In this document: piece after piece, positions 54,745 to 63,266 of the stretch | How positions within the stretch are numbered: position 1 is the stretch's first letter | Layout: each line of letters begins with the position of its first letter | NCBI RefSeq assembly: GCF_004005855.1 | Contig: NZ_SACL01000001.1 | Coordinates: forward strand, 248,001-312,000 | DNA length: 64,000 nt | Origin: Rhodovarius crocodyli | Lineage (GTDB): Bacteria > Pseudomonadota > Alphaproteobacteria > Acetobacterales > Acetobacteraceae | Reading direction: 5' to 3' | Notes under the pieces: generated by a model | Databases searched by the model: none | What the model saw: only the letters and a program-made list of their open reading frames with translations | Told to the model about the DNA's origin: nothing | Translations under genes and position numbers: made by a program

Positions 54745-55848
54745 TCAGCCCGGACCGGGGGGCCGACGGCCGACCTGGATGGAAGTTTCGACGCTGCGGC
54801 CGTCCCGCTGCACCGAAAGGCGCACGGATTGGCCGGGCGGCAGGGCCGCGACATAGCGCACCAGCACGCGGGAGCTTTCGGTGCGTTCACCGTTCACGGC
54901 CAGCACCACGTCGCCGGCGCGCAGGCCGCCGCGGGCTGCGGGGCCGTTGCGCACCACATCAGTGACCAGCACGGCGCGGCGCCCGGCGCGCGGGTCCTCC
55001 GGCACCAGGTCCTGCACCGAGACGCCGAGCCAGCCGCGATCGACTCGCCCGTCGCGGCGCAGTTGCTCCACCACCGGCCGCGCCAGGTCGGAAGGCGTCG
55101 CGAAACCGATGCCGGCCGAGGCGCCGGAAGGCGAGTAGATGGCGGTCGAGATGCCGATCACCTCGCCCGCCTGGTTGAACAGCGGGCCGCCGGAGTTGCC
55201 GGGGTTGATGGCGGCATCGGTCTGGATGAAGTCGTCGAAGGGCCCTGCCCCGATCTCTCGCCCACGGGCGGAGACGATGCCGGAGGTGACGGTGCCGCCC
55301 AGCCCGAAGGGGTTGCCCGCCGCCAGCACCCACTGGCCCACGCGCATGGCGCCCGAGGAACCCCAGGGCACGGCCGGCAGCGGCTGGCGCGGCTCCACCT
55401 TCAGCACCGCCAGGTCCATCAGCTCATCCGTGCCGACGACGCGGGCGGGCATCTCGGTGCCGTTCTGCAGCGAGACGGTGACGCGGGTGGCGGAGCCCAC
55501 GACATGGTTGTTGGTGACGATGTAGCCGGTGGGGTCGATCACGAAGCCGCTGCCGGCACCCTGCGTGCGTTCCCGCCTGCCGCGGAAATACCGCTCGAAG
55601 GGGGTGCCGCGGAACTCGGGCGGCACGGTCGTGGTCTCGCTCTGCACCGCGATGTTCACGACGGCGGGCAGCACGCGCTCCGCGAGGTCCGCGAAGTCGG
55701 GCAGCACGCTGCCGCGCTGGGCCACGGCCTGGCTGCCGCAGCCGATCAGCGGCACCGCCGGCACCACCAGAAGCCCGGCGAGAAGCGCGCGGCGCCTGGA
55801 CGGAAGGAGGGACAGGCGGCGGGCGACGGGGCTCTGGGCTGGCGGCAT
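54745..55848 (-). CDS. Lipoprotein-like trypsin/PDZ serine protease (DegP/DegS family)
   Basis: A 367-aa HtrA-family protease. The catalytic triad is His115 (TNNHVVG), Asp145 (DLAVLKV) and Ser219 (GNSGGPLF). One C-terminal PDZ domain (~265-355) makes it DegS/DegQ-like rather than two-PDZ DegP. The leader has a twin-arginine-like SRRRALLAGLL and ends in LIGC, a lipobox with Cys37, so it may be a membrane lipoprotein. The ATG at 55848 is chosen; GTG 55857 would add three residues. Together with the downstream regulator and kinase it forms a likely envelope-stress unit. Confidence 0.9.
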   Translation of the reverse strand: MPPAQSPVARRLSLLPSRRRALLAGLLVVPAVPLIGCGSQAVAQRGSVLPDFADLAERVLPAVVNIAVQSETTTVPPEFRGTPFERYFRGRRERTQGAGSGFVIDPTGYIVTNNHVVGSATRVTVSLQNGTEMPARVVGTDELMDLAVLKVEPRQPLPAVPWGSSGAMRVGQWVLAAGNPFGLGGTVTSGIVSARGREIGAGPFDDFIQTDAAINPGNSGGPLFNQAGEVIGISTAIYSPSGASAGIGFATPSDLARPVVEQLRRDGRVDRGWLGVSVQDLVPEDPRAGRRAVLVTDVVRNGPAARGGLRAGDVVLAVNGERTESSRVLVRYVAALPPGQSVRLSVQRDGRSVETSIQVGRRPPGPG

Positions 55849-55870
55849 GATCTTCACGCTGGACTGACAA

Positions 55871-55890
55871 CCCCCGGTTGATCCCGGGGG
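55871..55890 (-). promoter_or_regulatory. Hairpin in the protease leader
   Basis: CCCCCGG (55871-55877) pairs with CCGGGGG (55884-55890) over TTGATC, 23-42 bases before the protease ATG. It could control translation or act as an operator. The next ~30 bases upstream are AT-rich and may contain the promoter. Confidence 0.4.
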
Positions 55891-55994
55891 CCGATGACGA
55901 CGATACGGGATAATATAGGTTAACGGGCGTCACATCACCCGGTTGGCTGACATGAAAGCCATGTTGCGGCCGGATTGCTCGGCCCGCAGCTTCC

Positions 55995-56819
55995 TCAGGC
56001 CGGCGTATCGCCGGCCAGGGTGATGCGGTGCATCAGCCGCAGGTGGCCATGATAATCGTTCAGCGGGTAATGCAGGCAGCAGCGGTTGTCCCACAGGGCC
56101 ACGCTGCCCGGCGCCCAGCGGAAGCGGCAGGTGTATTCGGGCCGCACGCTGTGGCGGTACAGATAGTCGAGCAGCGGGGTGCTTTCCTCCTCCGTCATCC
56201 CCTCGAATCGGGCCGTGTGGCCGGCATTCACGTACAGCGCCGTCCGCCCCGTCTCGGGGTGGGTGCGGGCCACCGGGTGCAGCGCGTCGTAGCTCTTGCG
56301 GGCTTCCTCGCGGCCGCTGTCCTTCAGCCGGTCCTCGCGCGTCTTGCTGACATCGGCCTTGGCGGAGGTGTTGTGCGCGCGCAGCGGCCGCAGCACGGCC
56401 TGCATGGCGGGCGACAGCCCTTCCCAGGCATGCCGCAGCGAAGCGAACAGCGTGTCGCCCCCGGCCTCAGGCACCTCTCGCGCGACCAGCATGGTGGCCA
56501 TGGGCGGCTGGTCCAGATAGGCGGTGTCGGTGTGCCACACACCGCCGAAATTCACCTTCTCATGCGGCAGCTTCTTCACCTCGATGATCTCGGGGAAGCC
56601 CTCGATGCCCTTCACGAAGGGGTATTCCACCGCCTGGCCGAAGCGCCGCGCCACGGCGGCGAACTGCGCGGGCGGCAGATCCTGGTCACGGAAGAACACC
56701 ACGCCGTGCTCCAGCCAGGCGGCGCGGATCGCGTCCACCTCGGCCTGCGGCATGTCACCGGACAGCGTCACGTCCAGGATTTCGGCGCCGATCGCGCCCC
56801 CCAGCTTGCGGATGATCAT
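55995..56819 (-). CDS. TauD/TfdA-family alpha-ketoglutarate dioxygenase
   Basis: A 274-aa Fe(II)/2-oxoglutarate oxygenase. The facial triad is His96 and Asp98 (GVWHTDTAY) and a distal His near 250 (CLHYPLNDYHGHLRLMHR), with Arg for 2-oxoglutarate in LMHRI. The start MIIRKLGGAIGAEILDV is typical. Members hydroxylate taurine, alkyl sulfonates, 2,4-D or carnitine precursors; the substrate is not decidable. No sulfonate transporter is nearby. The longer frame upstream is not used. Confidence 0.92.
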   Translation of the reverse strand: MIIRKLGGAIGAEILDVTLSGDMPQAEVDAIRAAWLEHGVVFFRDQDLPPAQFAAVARRFGQAVEYPFVKGIEGFPEIIEVKKLPHEKVNFGGVWHTDTAYLDQPPMATMLVAREVPEAGGDTLFASLRHAWEGLSPAMQAVLRPLRAHNTSAKADVSKTREDRLKDSGREEARKSYDALHPVARTHPETGRTALYVNAGHTARFEGMTEEESTPLLDYLYRHSVRPEYTCRFRWAPGSVALWDNRCCLHYPLNDYHGHLRLMHRITLAGDTPA

Positions 56820-56832
56820 GTGATGTCGACGT

Positions 56833-56851
56833 CCCTCAACTCTCTTGAGGG
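56833..56851 (-). promoter_or_regulatory. Hairpin before the TauD-family gene
   Basis: CCCTCAA and TTGAGGG pair perfectly over a CTCTC loop 14-32 bases before the ATG at 56819. The stem includes the GAGGG that could serve as the ribosome-binding site, so it may limit translation. Confidence 0.4.
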
Positions 56852-56992
56852 GGATGATGCCGCATGCCCCGGCTTTGACCACCCCCGACCGGCACCGGAC
56901 CGGCCGGGTGCAGCGCAGCGAAATTGGGGCTTGGCCTGACCTTGTTCTCGGTGAAAGGTGTAGCGGACGTAACCGGAAAGATCAGCTGACGC

Positions 56993-57265
56993 ATGGGGCA
57001 GGAGTGGAAAGGCCGTCCTTGGGAGGGCGCCGTCCAGACGGTGCAGTGCCGGTTGGACCGCGAAGGGCCGGGCGGGCTGTTCGTCGGCGACCTGGTCTTC
57101 ACCCCTGACGGTCCGCACCTGGTCGTGCGCTGGGATGATACGGATTGGGGAAAATTCGCGCTGGACGTGGTTCAGCTTGAGGCCGGGCACCTGAAGGAAG
57201 ACCCGCCCGGCAGCGGCAACTGGGGCTATGCCAAGCCCATCCGGGACCCGCGCGCCTTCGGCTGA
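56993..57265 (+). CDS. Small hypothetical protein
   Basis: A 90-aa soluble protein with a compact mix of beta-strand (LFVGDLVFTPDGPHLVVRWDD) and charged turns. No signal or membrane segment and no family that I recognise. Third-position GC is high and the composition is that of a folded protein, so it is probably real. The next 255 bp downstream hold no clear gene or motif. It starts in an isolated plus-strand position opposite the TauD-family gene. Confidence 0.6.
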   Translation: MGQEWKGRPWEGAVQTVQCRLDREGPGGLFVGDLVFTPDGPHLVVRWDDTDWGKFALDVVQLEAGHLKEDPPGSGNWGYAKPIRDPRAFG

Positions 57266-57520
57266 CGGCCGGCCGGCAGATGGCAAAGCCTTCATCCCCG
57301 GCCCATCTCGTTGCAGGGCCGATGCGCGCAGTCTTCCCTTCACCAGCTCCCGCCTCAGGGCCTTCGGCAAGGCGGGGACAGGAACGGGGCGGCGGCCAAT
57401 TCCCGGCAGGCCTGTCGCCCGGCGGCCCGGCGCGGAGACGCTCCGGGCCGTTTCGTTTCCGGCACCATCCCATCAAAGCGGGTGATTTCCTTGCGGCCGG
57501 CATGGCGGTAGCTGCATGCC

Positions 57521-57949
57521 ATGGAACGCATCATCTACAGGAACAGCCGCGGCTGGCGGCTGCGCTGGCTGTGCCTGGGCTTTATCATCGTGATGCTGGG
57601 GCTGATCGGCGGCGCGGGGCTGATCCATGTGACCGACAGCGACCGCGGCAATGACCGCGAGAGCTTCCTGGGCGTCGCCGGCATGCTGGCCGTCGTGATC
57701 CTGCTGCTGGACGCCTTCCGCCGCCATTACGTGTACCGCGTGCTGGGCGACCGGCAGACCCTGGTGGTCGAGACGCTGCCGCTGTTCGGCGCCCCCGCGC
57801 GGCATGTCTTCCCGCGCCGGGACATGCGCCCGGGCAACGGCAAAAGCTGGAACGCGCGGGGAAGTGTCTCCACCAGCGTGTCCCTGCATGTGAAGGGACG
57901 CCGCTTCCCCTTCATCGTGGACACCACCGAGGATTCGATACGCTGGTGA
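57521..57949 (+). CDS. Small hypothetical membrane protein
   Basis: A 142-aa protein with two transmembrane segments (RWLCLGFIIVMLGLIGGAGLI and FLGVAGMLAVVILLLDAF) followed by a ~75-residue soluble beta-rich tail (YVYRVLGDRQTLVVETLPLFG), resembling small membrane proteins with a PH-like tail. No family is recognised. It ends 37 bp before nadE on the same strand and could be co-transcribed. Confidence 0.65.
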   Translation: MERIIYRNSRGWRLRWLCLGFIIVMLGLIGGAGLIHVTDSDRGNDRESFLGVAGMLAVVILLLDAFRRHYVYRVLGDRQTLVVETLPLFGAPARHVFPRRDMRPGNGKSWNARGSVSTSVSLHVKGRRFPFIVDTTEDSIRW

Positions 57950-57986
57950 TTGACCGGGGCGGCGGGACACCCGACTCTGCTCCATC

Positions 57987-60029
57987 ATGAGCCTGCCCTT
58001 CGACAATCTGTACCGCCACGGCTTCGTCCGGGCCGCGCTCTGCGCGCCGGTGATGGCGCTGGCGCATCCGGCCGCCAATGCGCGCGCCAGCATCGACATG
58101 GCGCGCGGGGCCGCGGCCCAGGGCGCCCGGCTGGTGCTGTTCCCGGAAATGGGGCTGTGCGGCTATTCCATCGAGGACCTGCTGCTGCAGACCACCCTGC
58201 TGGATGCGGTGGAGGCCGGGCTCGCCACGATCGCGGAGGCCAGCCGCGACATCCCTGCCCTGCTGATCCTGGGCGCGCCGCTGCGCCAGGGCCCGGGCGT
58301 GTTCAACTGCGCGGTGGCGATCCAGGGCGGACATATCCTCGCCGCCATCCCCAAGACCTACCTGCCCAACTACCGCGAATTCTATGAGAAGCGGCAGATC
58401 GCCCCGGCCATGACCGCCACGGCGGATGAGATCACGATCGCCGGCCAGACCGTCCCCTTCGGCACCGACATCATCCTGCCCGCCGAGGACAACCCGGACG
58501 CGGTGGTGCATATCGAGATCTGCGAGGATCTCTGGACGCCCATCCCGCCTTCCTCGCGCGGGGCGCTGGCAGGGGCCACCATCCTCTGCAACCTGTCGGG
58601 CAGCCCGGTCACGGTGGGCAAGGCGGAGGACCGGCGCGCGCTGGCCGACGCGCAGTCCCGCAGCACCATCTCGGCGTATCTGTACACCGCCGCCGGCATG
58701 GGCGAATCCACCACCGACCTGGCCTGGGACGGCCAGCTCTCCGCCTTCGAATACGGCGAATTGCTGGGCGAGGGCGCCCGCTTCTCGGATGAGGCCGAGA
58801 TGCTGGTGGTGGACATCGATGTCGAGAAGCTGGCGCAGGAGCGCCGCCGCATCGGCAGTTTCCGCGACGCGGGGCTGGGCGAGGACCTCGCCTTCCGCCG
58901 CATCCCCTTCCGGCTGGACCCGCCCGGCGGCCCCCTGCCGCTGAAGCGCGAGATCGCGCGCTTCCCCTATGTTCCCGCGCGCCCGGAAAAGCTGGACCAG
59001 GATTGCTACGAGACCTGGAACATCCAGGTGACGGGGCTGATGACCCGGCTGCGCTCCACGGGGCTGAAGAAGCTGGTGATCGGCGTGTCGGGGGGGCTCG
59101 ATTCCACCCAGGCGCTGATCGTGGCGGCGCGCACCATGGACCGCCTGGGCCTGCCGCGTTCCAACATCATCGGCGTGACCCTGCCGGGCTTCGCGACCAG
59201 CGACGGCACCAAGACCTCCGCCTGGGCGCTGATGCGGGGGCTGGGCGTGGATGCGCGCGAGGTGGACATCAAGCCGCTGGCGACCCAGCTGCTGAAGGAC
59301 CTCAACCACCCCTACTCCGAGGGGCATAACCAGTACGACGTCACCTTCGAGAACGTGCAGGCTGGGCTGCGCACCGATTATCTGTTCAGGCTGGCCAACC
59401 ATTCCGGCGGGCTGGTGGTCGGCACGGGCGACCTGTCGGAACTCGCGCTCGGCTGGTGCACCTATGGCGTGGGCGACCACATGTCGCACTACAACGTCAA
59501 TGCCTCCCTGCCCAAGACGCTGATCCAGCACATGATACGCTGGGTGATCGGGGCCGGCATCTATGACGCGGATGTGGGCGCCACGCTGGAAGCCATCCTG
59601 GGCACCGAGATCAGCCCCGAGCTGGTGCCCCCCGGCGCCGATGGCGTGATCCAGTCCACCCAGGCCATCATCGGCCCTTATGAGCTGCAGGATTTCCACC
59701 TGTTCCAGACCCTGCGCTGGGGGTTTTCGCCGGGCAAGGTGGCGTTCCTGGCGCAATCGGCCTGGGGCGATGCCGCGCGCGGCGCCTGGCCGCGCGGCAT
59801 CGAGGGCGCGGACCGCCACGCCTATGACCTGCCCACCATCAAGCACTGGCTGCGGATCTTCCTGCGCCGCTTCTTCGGGCAGAGCCAGTTCAAGCGCAGC
59901 GCCGTGCCCAATGCGCCGAAGATCTCCTCGGGCGGGTCGCTCTCCCCGCGCGGCGACTGGCGCGCGCCCTCCGATGGGCTGGCCGATGCCTGGCTGGAGG
60001 CCCTGGAACGCGAGGTACCGGATGTATGA
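57987..60029 (+). CDS. nadE: Glutamine-dependent NAD+ synthetase
   Basis: A 680-aa fusion of nitrilase-type glutaminase and NAD synthetase that amidates deamido-NAD with glutamine nitrogen. The glutaminase triad is Glu54 (FPEMGLCGY), Lys123 (IPKTYLPNY) and Cys179 (IEICEDLW). The synthetase P-loop SGGLDS is at 368-373. This is the long two-domain bacterial form with an ammonia tunnel. Its stop overlaps the next gene by 8 bp. Confidence 0.97.
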   Translation: MSLPFDNLYRHGFVRAALCAPVMALAHPAANARASIDMARGAAAQGARLVLFPEMGLCGYSIEDLLLQTTLLDAVEAGLATIAEASRDIPALLILGAPLRQGPGVFNCAVAIQGGHILAAIPKTYLPNYREFYEKRQIAPAMTATADEITIAGQTVPFGTDIILPAEDNPDAVVHIEICEDLWTPIPPSSRGALAGATILCNLSGSPVTVGKAEDRRALADAQSRSTISAYLYTAAGMGESTTDLAWDGQLSAFEYGELLGEGARFSDEAEMLVVDIDVEKLAQERRRIGSFRDAGLGEDLAFRRIPFRLDPPGGPLPLKREIARFPYVPARPEKLDQDCYETWNIQVTGLMTRLRSTGLKKLVIGVSGGLDSTQALIVAARTMDRLGLPRSNIIGVTLPGFATSDGTKTSAWALMRGLGVDAREVDIKPLATQLLKDLNHPYSEGHNQYDVTFENVQAGLRTDYLFRLANHSGGLVVGTGDLSELALGWCTYGVGDHMSHYNVNASLPKTLIQHMIRWVIGAGIYDADVGATLEAILGTEISPELVPPGADGVIQSTQAIIGPYELQDFHLFQTLRWGFSPGKVAFLAQSAWGDAARGAWPRGIEGADRHAYDLPTIKHWLRIFLRRFFGQSQFKRSAVPNAPKISSGGSLSPRGDWRAPSDGLADAWLEALEREVPDV

Positions 60030-60294
60030 CCTGGACGCCGCGCGACGCGGCTGGGCCGTCAACCGCCTGGGCCACCGGCTGCGCCTGCCCGAGGAACGCG
60101 CCCGGCTGAAAGCCGATGAGGCCGGCTATCTGGCGACGGCCGGGCTGGCGCCGCGGGAACTGGCCGCCATCCAGGCGCGTGACTGGCCGGGCCTCTCGGC
60201 CATGGGCGCCAGCATCTATGCGCTGGCGAAGCTCGGCGGCGCGCTGGGCGTCCCGCTGCCGCGCGTGATCCAGAGCTTCCGGGAGCCGCGCTGA
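60022..60294 (+). CDS. LigA-like small subunit of an extradiol dioxygenase
   Basis: A 90-aa protein of the LigA (protocatechuate 4,5-dioxygenase alpha) family. The conserved segment NRLGHRLRLPEERARLKADEAGYLATAGLAPRELAAIQARDWPGLSAMGASIYALAKLGGALG matches in order. LigA helps form the active site lid over LigB. It starts with ATG inside the nadE 3' end (8-bp overlap) and ends exactly where ligB-like begins. The full enzyme could act on protocatechuate, gallate or another catechol. Confidence 0.88.
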   Translation: MYDLDAARRGWAVNRLGHRLRLPEERARLKADEAGYLATAGLAPRELAAIQARDWPGLSAMGASIYALAKLGGALGVPLPRVIQSFREPR

Positions 60295-61116
60295 ATGGCG
60301 CGCATCATCGGCGGCATCGGCATCAGCCATTCCCCCGCCGCCATCTTCGCGCATGACAACGGCCACGCGGAAAAGCCCGAATGGCAGGGCTTCTTCCAGC
60401 CCCTGGCCCGGGTGCGGGAATGGGTGAGGCAGGCAGCGCCGGACCTGATCGTGGTGGTGTTCAACGACCACCTGAACCACTTCTTCTTCGACGCCTATCC
60501 GACCCTGGCGATGGGTGTCGCCCCCGAATACCCCCTGGCGCCGGAGGGCGGGGCCTGGCTGCCCTTCCCGCCCGTGCCCGGCCACCCGGCAGCGGCGCAA
60601 CTGGCCGCCGCCCTGCTGGAACGCGACTTCGACCTGACCCTGTGCCAGGAGCTGGCCTTCGACCACGGCGCCGCCGGGCCGCTGCGGCTGGTGGGTGAGC
60701 CCTGGGCCGCCCCGGTGGTGCCCATCGTGGTCAACACGCTGCGCGCGCCCATGCCCCGCCCGGCGCGCCTGTTCGCCCTGGGCCGGGCGCTGCGCGAGGC
60801 CATCGCCGAATTGCCCGAGGACATGCGCGTGCTGGTCGTCGGCACCGGCGGCCTGTCCCATGCGCTGGACGGCCCGACCGCCGGCCACATCGCCCAGGAC
60901 TGGGACCGCGATTTCCTGGCCCGCATGGTGGATGACCCCGCAAGCCTCGCTGCCCGCAGCCTGGCCGACTACGAGGCCGGCGCCGGCTCCGAGGGGCTGG
61001 AGAGCATGATGTGGCTGGTCATGCGCGGCGCCCTGCCCGAGCGCGTCTCGCCGCTGCTGTCGGCCTATCATCCCTTCGGCGTGACCGGGCTCGGGCTGTT
61101 GTTGCTCGAGCCCTGA
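60295..61116 (+). CDS. LigB-like catalytic subunit of an extradiol dioxygenase
   Basis: A 273-aa type II extradiol dioxygenase that opens aromatic rings meta to the diol. The iron-ligand His12 is in GIGISHSPA; His59/His62 are in FNDHLNHFFFD, and the later FDHGAAGPLR and GTGGLSHAL complete the LigB pattern. The gene follows ligA-like without a spacer. Together with the adjacent BKACE enzyme it suggests a ring-cleavage pathway, but no transporter or semialdehyde enzymes are present here. Confidence 0.9.
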   Translation: MARIIGGIGISHSPAAIFAHDNGHAEKPEWQGFFQPLARVREWVRQAAPDLIVVVFNDHLNHFFFDAYPTLAMGVAPEYPLAPEGGAWLPFPPVPGHPAAAQLAAALLERDFDLTLCQELAFDHGAAGPLRLVGEPWAAPVVPIVVNTLRAPMPRPARLFALGRALREAIAELPEDMRVLVVGTGGLSHALDGPTAGHIAQDWDRDFLARMVDDPASLAARSLADYEAGAGSEGLESMMWLVMRGALPERVSPLLSAYHPFGVTGLGLLLLEP

Positions 61117-61150
61117 ACCCCGGCCATGATCCCGGAAACGGGAGAGAAGC

Positions 61151-62077
61151 ATGGCCAAGATCATCATCAGCTGCGCCATCACCGGGGGCATCCACACCCC
61201 CAGCATGAGCGAGCACCTGCCCATCACCCCCGAGCAGATCGCCGAACAGTCCATCGCGGCCGCCGAGGCCGGGGCCGCCATCATCCACCTGCATGCGCGC
61301 GACCCGATCGACGGCCGCCCGACACCCGACCCCGAGGTGTTCATGCAGTTCCTGCCGCGCATCAAGCAGAACACCAACGCCGTGGTGAACATCACCACCG
61401 GCGGGGGCCTCGGCATGACGCTGGACGAGCGCATCGCCGGCGCCCTGCGCGCCAGCCCGGAGATGGCGAGCCTGAACATGGGCAGCATGAACTTCAACAT
61501 CGCGCCCAGCGCCGCGCGGGTGAAGGAATGGAAGTTCGCCTGGGAGAAGCCCTACCTCGAAAACACCACCAACTTCATCTTCCGCAACACCTTCGCGGAT
61601 GTGGAGCAGGTGGTGGAACGGCTGGGCAAGGGCCACGGCACGCGCTTCGAGTTCGAATGCTACGACATCGGCCACCTGTACAACCTGGCCCATATGCTGG
61701 ACCGCAAGGTGGTGGAGGGGCCGCTGTTCGTGCAGTCCATCTTCGGCATCCTGGGCGGGCTCGGCGCCGATATCCGCAACCTCAACTTCATGAAGGAAAC
61801 CGCGGACCGGCTGTTCGGCGACCAGTATGTGTGGTCCGTGCTGGCGGCCGGGCGGCACCAGATGGCCTTCACCACCATGGCCGGCATCCTGGGCGGCAAT
61901 GTCCGCGTGGGGCTTGAGGATTCGCTCTGGATCGGCCCGGGCCAGCCCGCCACCAGCAATGCCCAGCAGGTGGCCAAGATCCGCCGTATCCTGGAGGAAC
62001 TGGGCCACACCATCGCGACGCCCGACGAGGCACGGCAGATCCTGGCGCTGAAGGGCGGGGACCGGGTGGGGTTCTGA
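61151..62077 (+). CDS. 3-keto-5-aminohexanoate cleavage / BKACE family enzyme
   Basis: A 308-aa TIM-barrel enzyme (formerly DUF849) that cleaves beta-keto acids with acetyl-CoA. Zinc ligands His46/His48 lie in IIHLHARDPIDGRP. The conserved NITTGGGLGMTLDERIAG, SLNMGSMNF, and late VRVGLEDSLWIGPGQPA are all present. The substrate varies in this family and cannot be named. GGAGAG precedes the ATG. It lies 34 bp after ligB-like and shares a base with the next gene. Confidence 0.93.
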   Translation: MAKIIISCAITGGIHTPSMSEHLPITPEQIAEQSIAAAEAGAAIIHLHARDPIDGRPTPDPEVFMQFLPRIKQNTNAVVNITTGGGLGMTLDERIAGALRASPEMASLNMGSMNFNIAPSAARVKEWKFAWEKPYLENTTNFIFRNTFADVEQVVERLGKGHGTRFEFECYDIGHLYNLAHMLDRKVVEGPLFVQSIFGILGGLGADIRNLNFMKETADRLFGDQYVWSVLAAGRHQMAFTTMAGILGGNVRVGLEDSLWIGPGQPATSNAQQVAKIRRILEELGHTIATPDEARQILALKGGDRVGF

Positions 62078-62634
62078 TGGAGGATCCGTCCCGCCTCTAT
62101 CACCCCGGCAACCGGGCCCTCCAGGACGCGTTCGACGGCCGCCGCGTGGCCGATGCGCTGGAGAAGCACCGCCGGCACGAGGCCTTCTGGGATGACGACA
62201 TCGCCCTGATCCATGCCGCGCCCTTCTTCTTCATCGCCAGCGGCGCGGAGGGGCGGATGGATGTCAGCTTCAAGGGCGGCGCGCCCGGCTTCGTGCGCGT
62301 CACGGGCCCCGCGACGCTGGAGTGGGAGGAGCTGGACGGCAACTCCATGTACCTGACCCTGGGCAACCTGGCGGTGAACCCCAGCTGCGCGCTGCTGTTC
62401 ATGCGTTTCGACGGCGCGTCGCTCAGGCTGCGTGTGCGGGGCCAGGCGCAGGTCACGGGCAAGCAGGTGCGCGTCACCGCCACCGACATCTTCCCCAACT
62501 GCCCGCGCTATATCCCGGACCTGGGCACCGGCACGCCCTCGGCCTATCTCGACCCTGGCGTGGCGCCTGCCTGGAAGTCACGGGACTATGTGCGGGACAT
62601 CCTGCCGGCGGACGACCCGCACAAACCGGCTTAG
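62077..62634 (+). CDS. Pyridoxamine 5'-phosphate oxidase family protein
   Basis: A 185-aa split-barrel FMN-type protein. Core segments HAAPFFFIASGAEGRMDVSFKGGAPGFVRV, LGNLAVNPSCALLFM and LRVRGQAQVTG fit the PPOX fold, with FPNCPRYIPDL near the end. Such proteins bind FMN or F420 or reduce heme or flavins; the function is unassigned. The start overlaps the BKACE stop by one base. Its 3' end overlaps the opposing lipoprotein gene by 4 bp. Confidence 0.88.
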   Translation: MEDPSRLYHPGNRALQDAFDGRRVADALEKHRRHEAFWDDDIALIHAAPFFFIASGAEGRMDVSFKGGAPGFVRVTGPATLEWEELDGNSMYLTLGNLAVNPSCALLFMRFDGASLRLRVRGQAQVTGKQVRVTATDIFPNCPRYIPDLGTGTPSAYLDPGVAPAWKSRDYVRDILPADDPHKPA

Positions 62635-63203
62635 AACCGGCCGCGTATCCCGCCGCGCAGGCGCTCATTCTCCTGCCGCCTCAGCCCCTGTTCCAGGGCG
62701 GAGGCCGCGGCCGCCGTCGCCGGAAGGGGCGGCATCGCGGCCAGGCGCTGCACCGTCACCTCCGCCTGCGGGAAGGCCCTGGGCGGCAGCACATCGGCCG
62801 CCGCGCGCGGATTCTCCGCCCGCAGCGCACGCGACACGCCGTACAGCCCGTCGATCACCAGCTGCGGGTCGGCGTCGCTCGCGATCAGCAGGGTCTGGCG
62901 CAGCTCGCTCTGCGCCGCCGGCAGCGTCATCATCTCACTGCCCATGAAGCTGTAGCGCGGGTCATAGGGCAGCGTGGCCGCCAGGAACTCCATGTTGGCG
63001 GCGGCACGGGCCAGGGCGGCCGGGCCGCCGGTGTTGTTGCCGAAGGCATAGGCGCTGCCGAGGATGGCGGCCCTTGTCGGGTCGCCCGCGCCCTGGGTCG
63101 CGTCCGATGGCAGCCGGGCGTTGGAGCCCGGCGGTGGTGCCACGCCGCAGCCGACCAGCGGCAGCAGGGCCAGGGTCATCGTCAGGAGTATCTTTCGCGG
63201 CAT
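62631..63203 (-). CDS. Hypothetical lipoprotein
   Basis: A 190-aa lipoprotein: signal LLTMTLALLPLVGC (lipobox LVGC) followed by a Pro/Gly stretch. The mature part has helical repeats (AALARAAANMEFLAATLPYDPRYSF; LRQTLLIASDADPQLVIDGLYGVSRAL). No family is recognised. GAGG before the ATG at 63203 supports this start over the one at 63221. It converges with the PPOX gene, overlapping by 4 bp. Confidence 0.7.
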   Translation of the reverse strand: MPRKILLTMTLALLPLVGCGVAPPPGSNARLPSDATQGAGDPTRAAILGSAYAFGNNTGGPAALARAAANMEFLAATLPYDPRYSFMGSEMMTLPAAQSELRQTLLIASDADPQLVIDGLYGVSRALRAENPRAAADVLPPRAFPQAEVTVQRLAAMPPLPATAAAASALEQGLRRQENERLRGGIRGRF

Positions 63204-63266
63204 CGCCTCAGTTCCATCCATGTGAAACCTAAATCCCCGGCGGCCCGAAAGTTCCCGTGCCCGGCC

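Noticed and set aside
57280-57654. 124-codon plus-strand frame between two small genes
   Set aside because: Arg/Pro/Gly-rich, no domain, overlaps the better-supported membrane protein gene at 57521.
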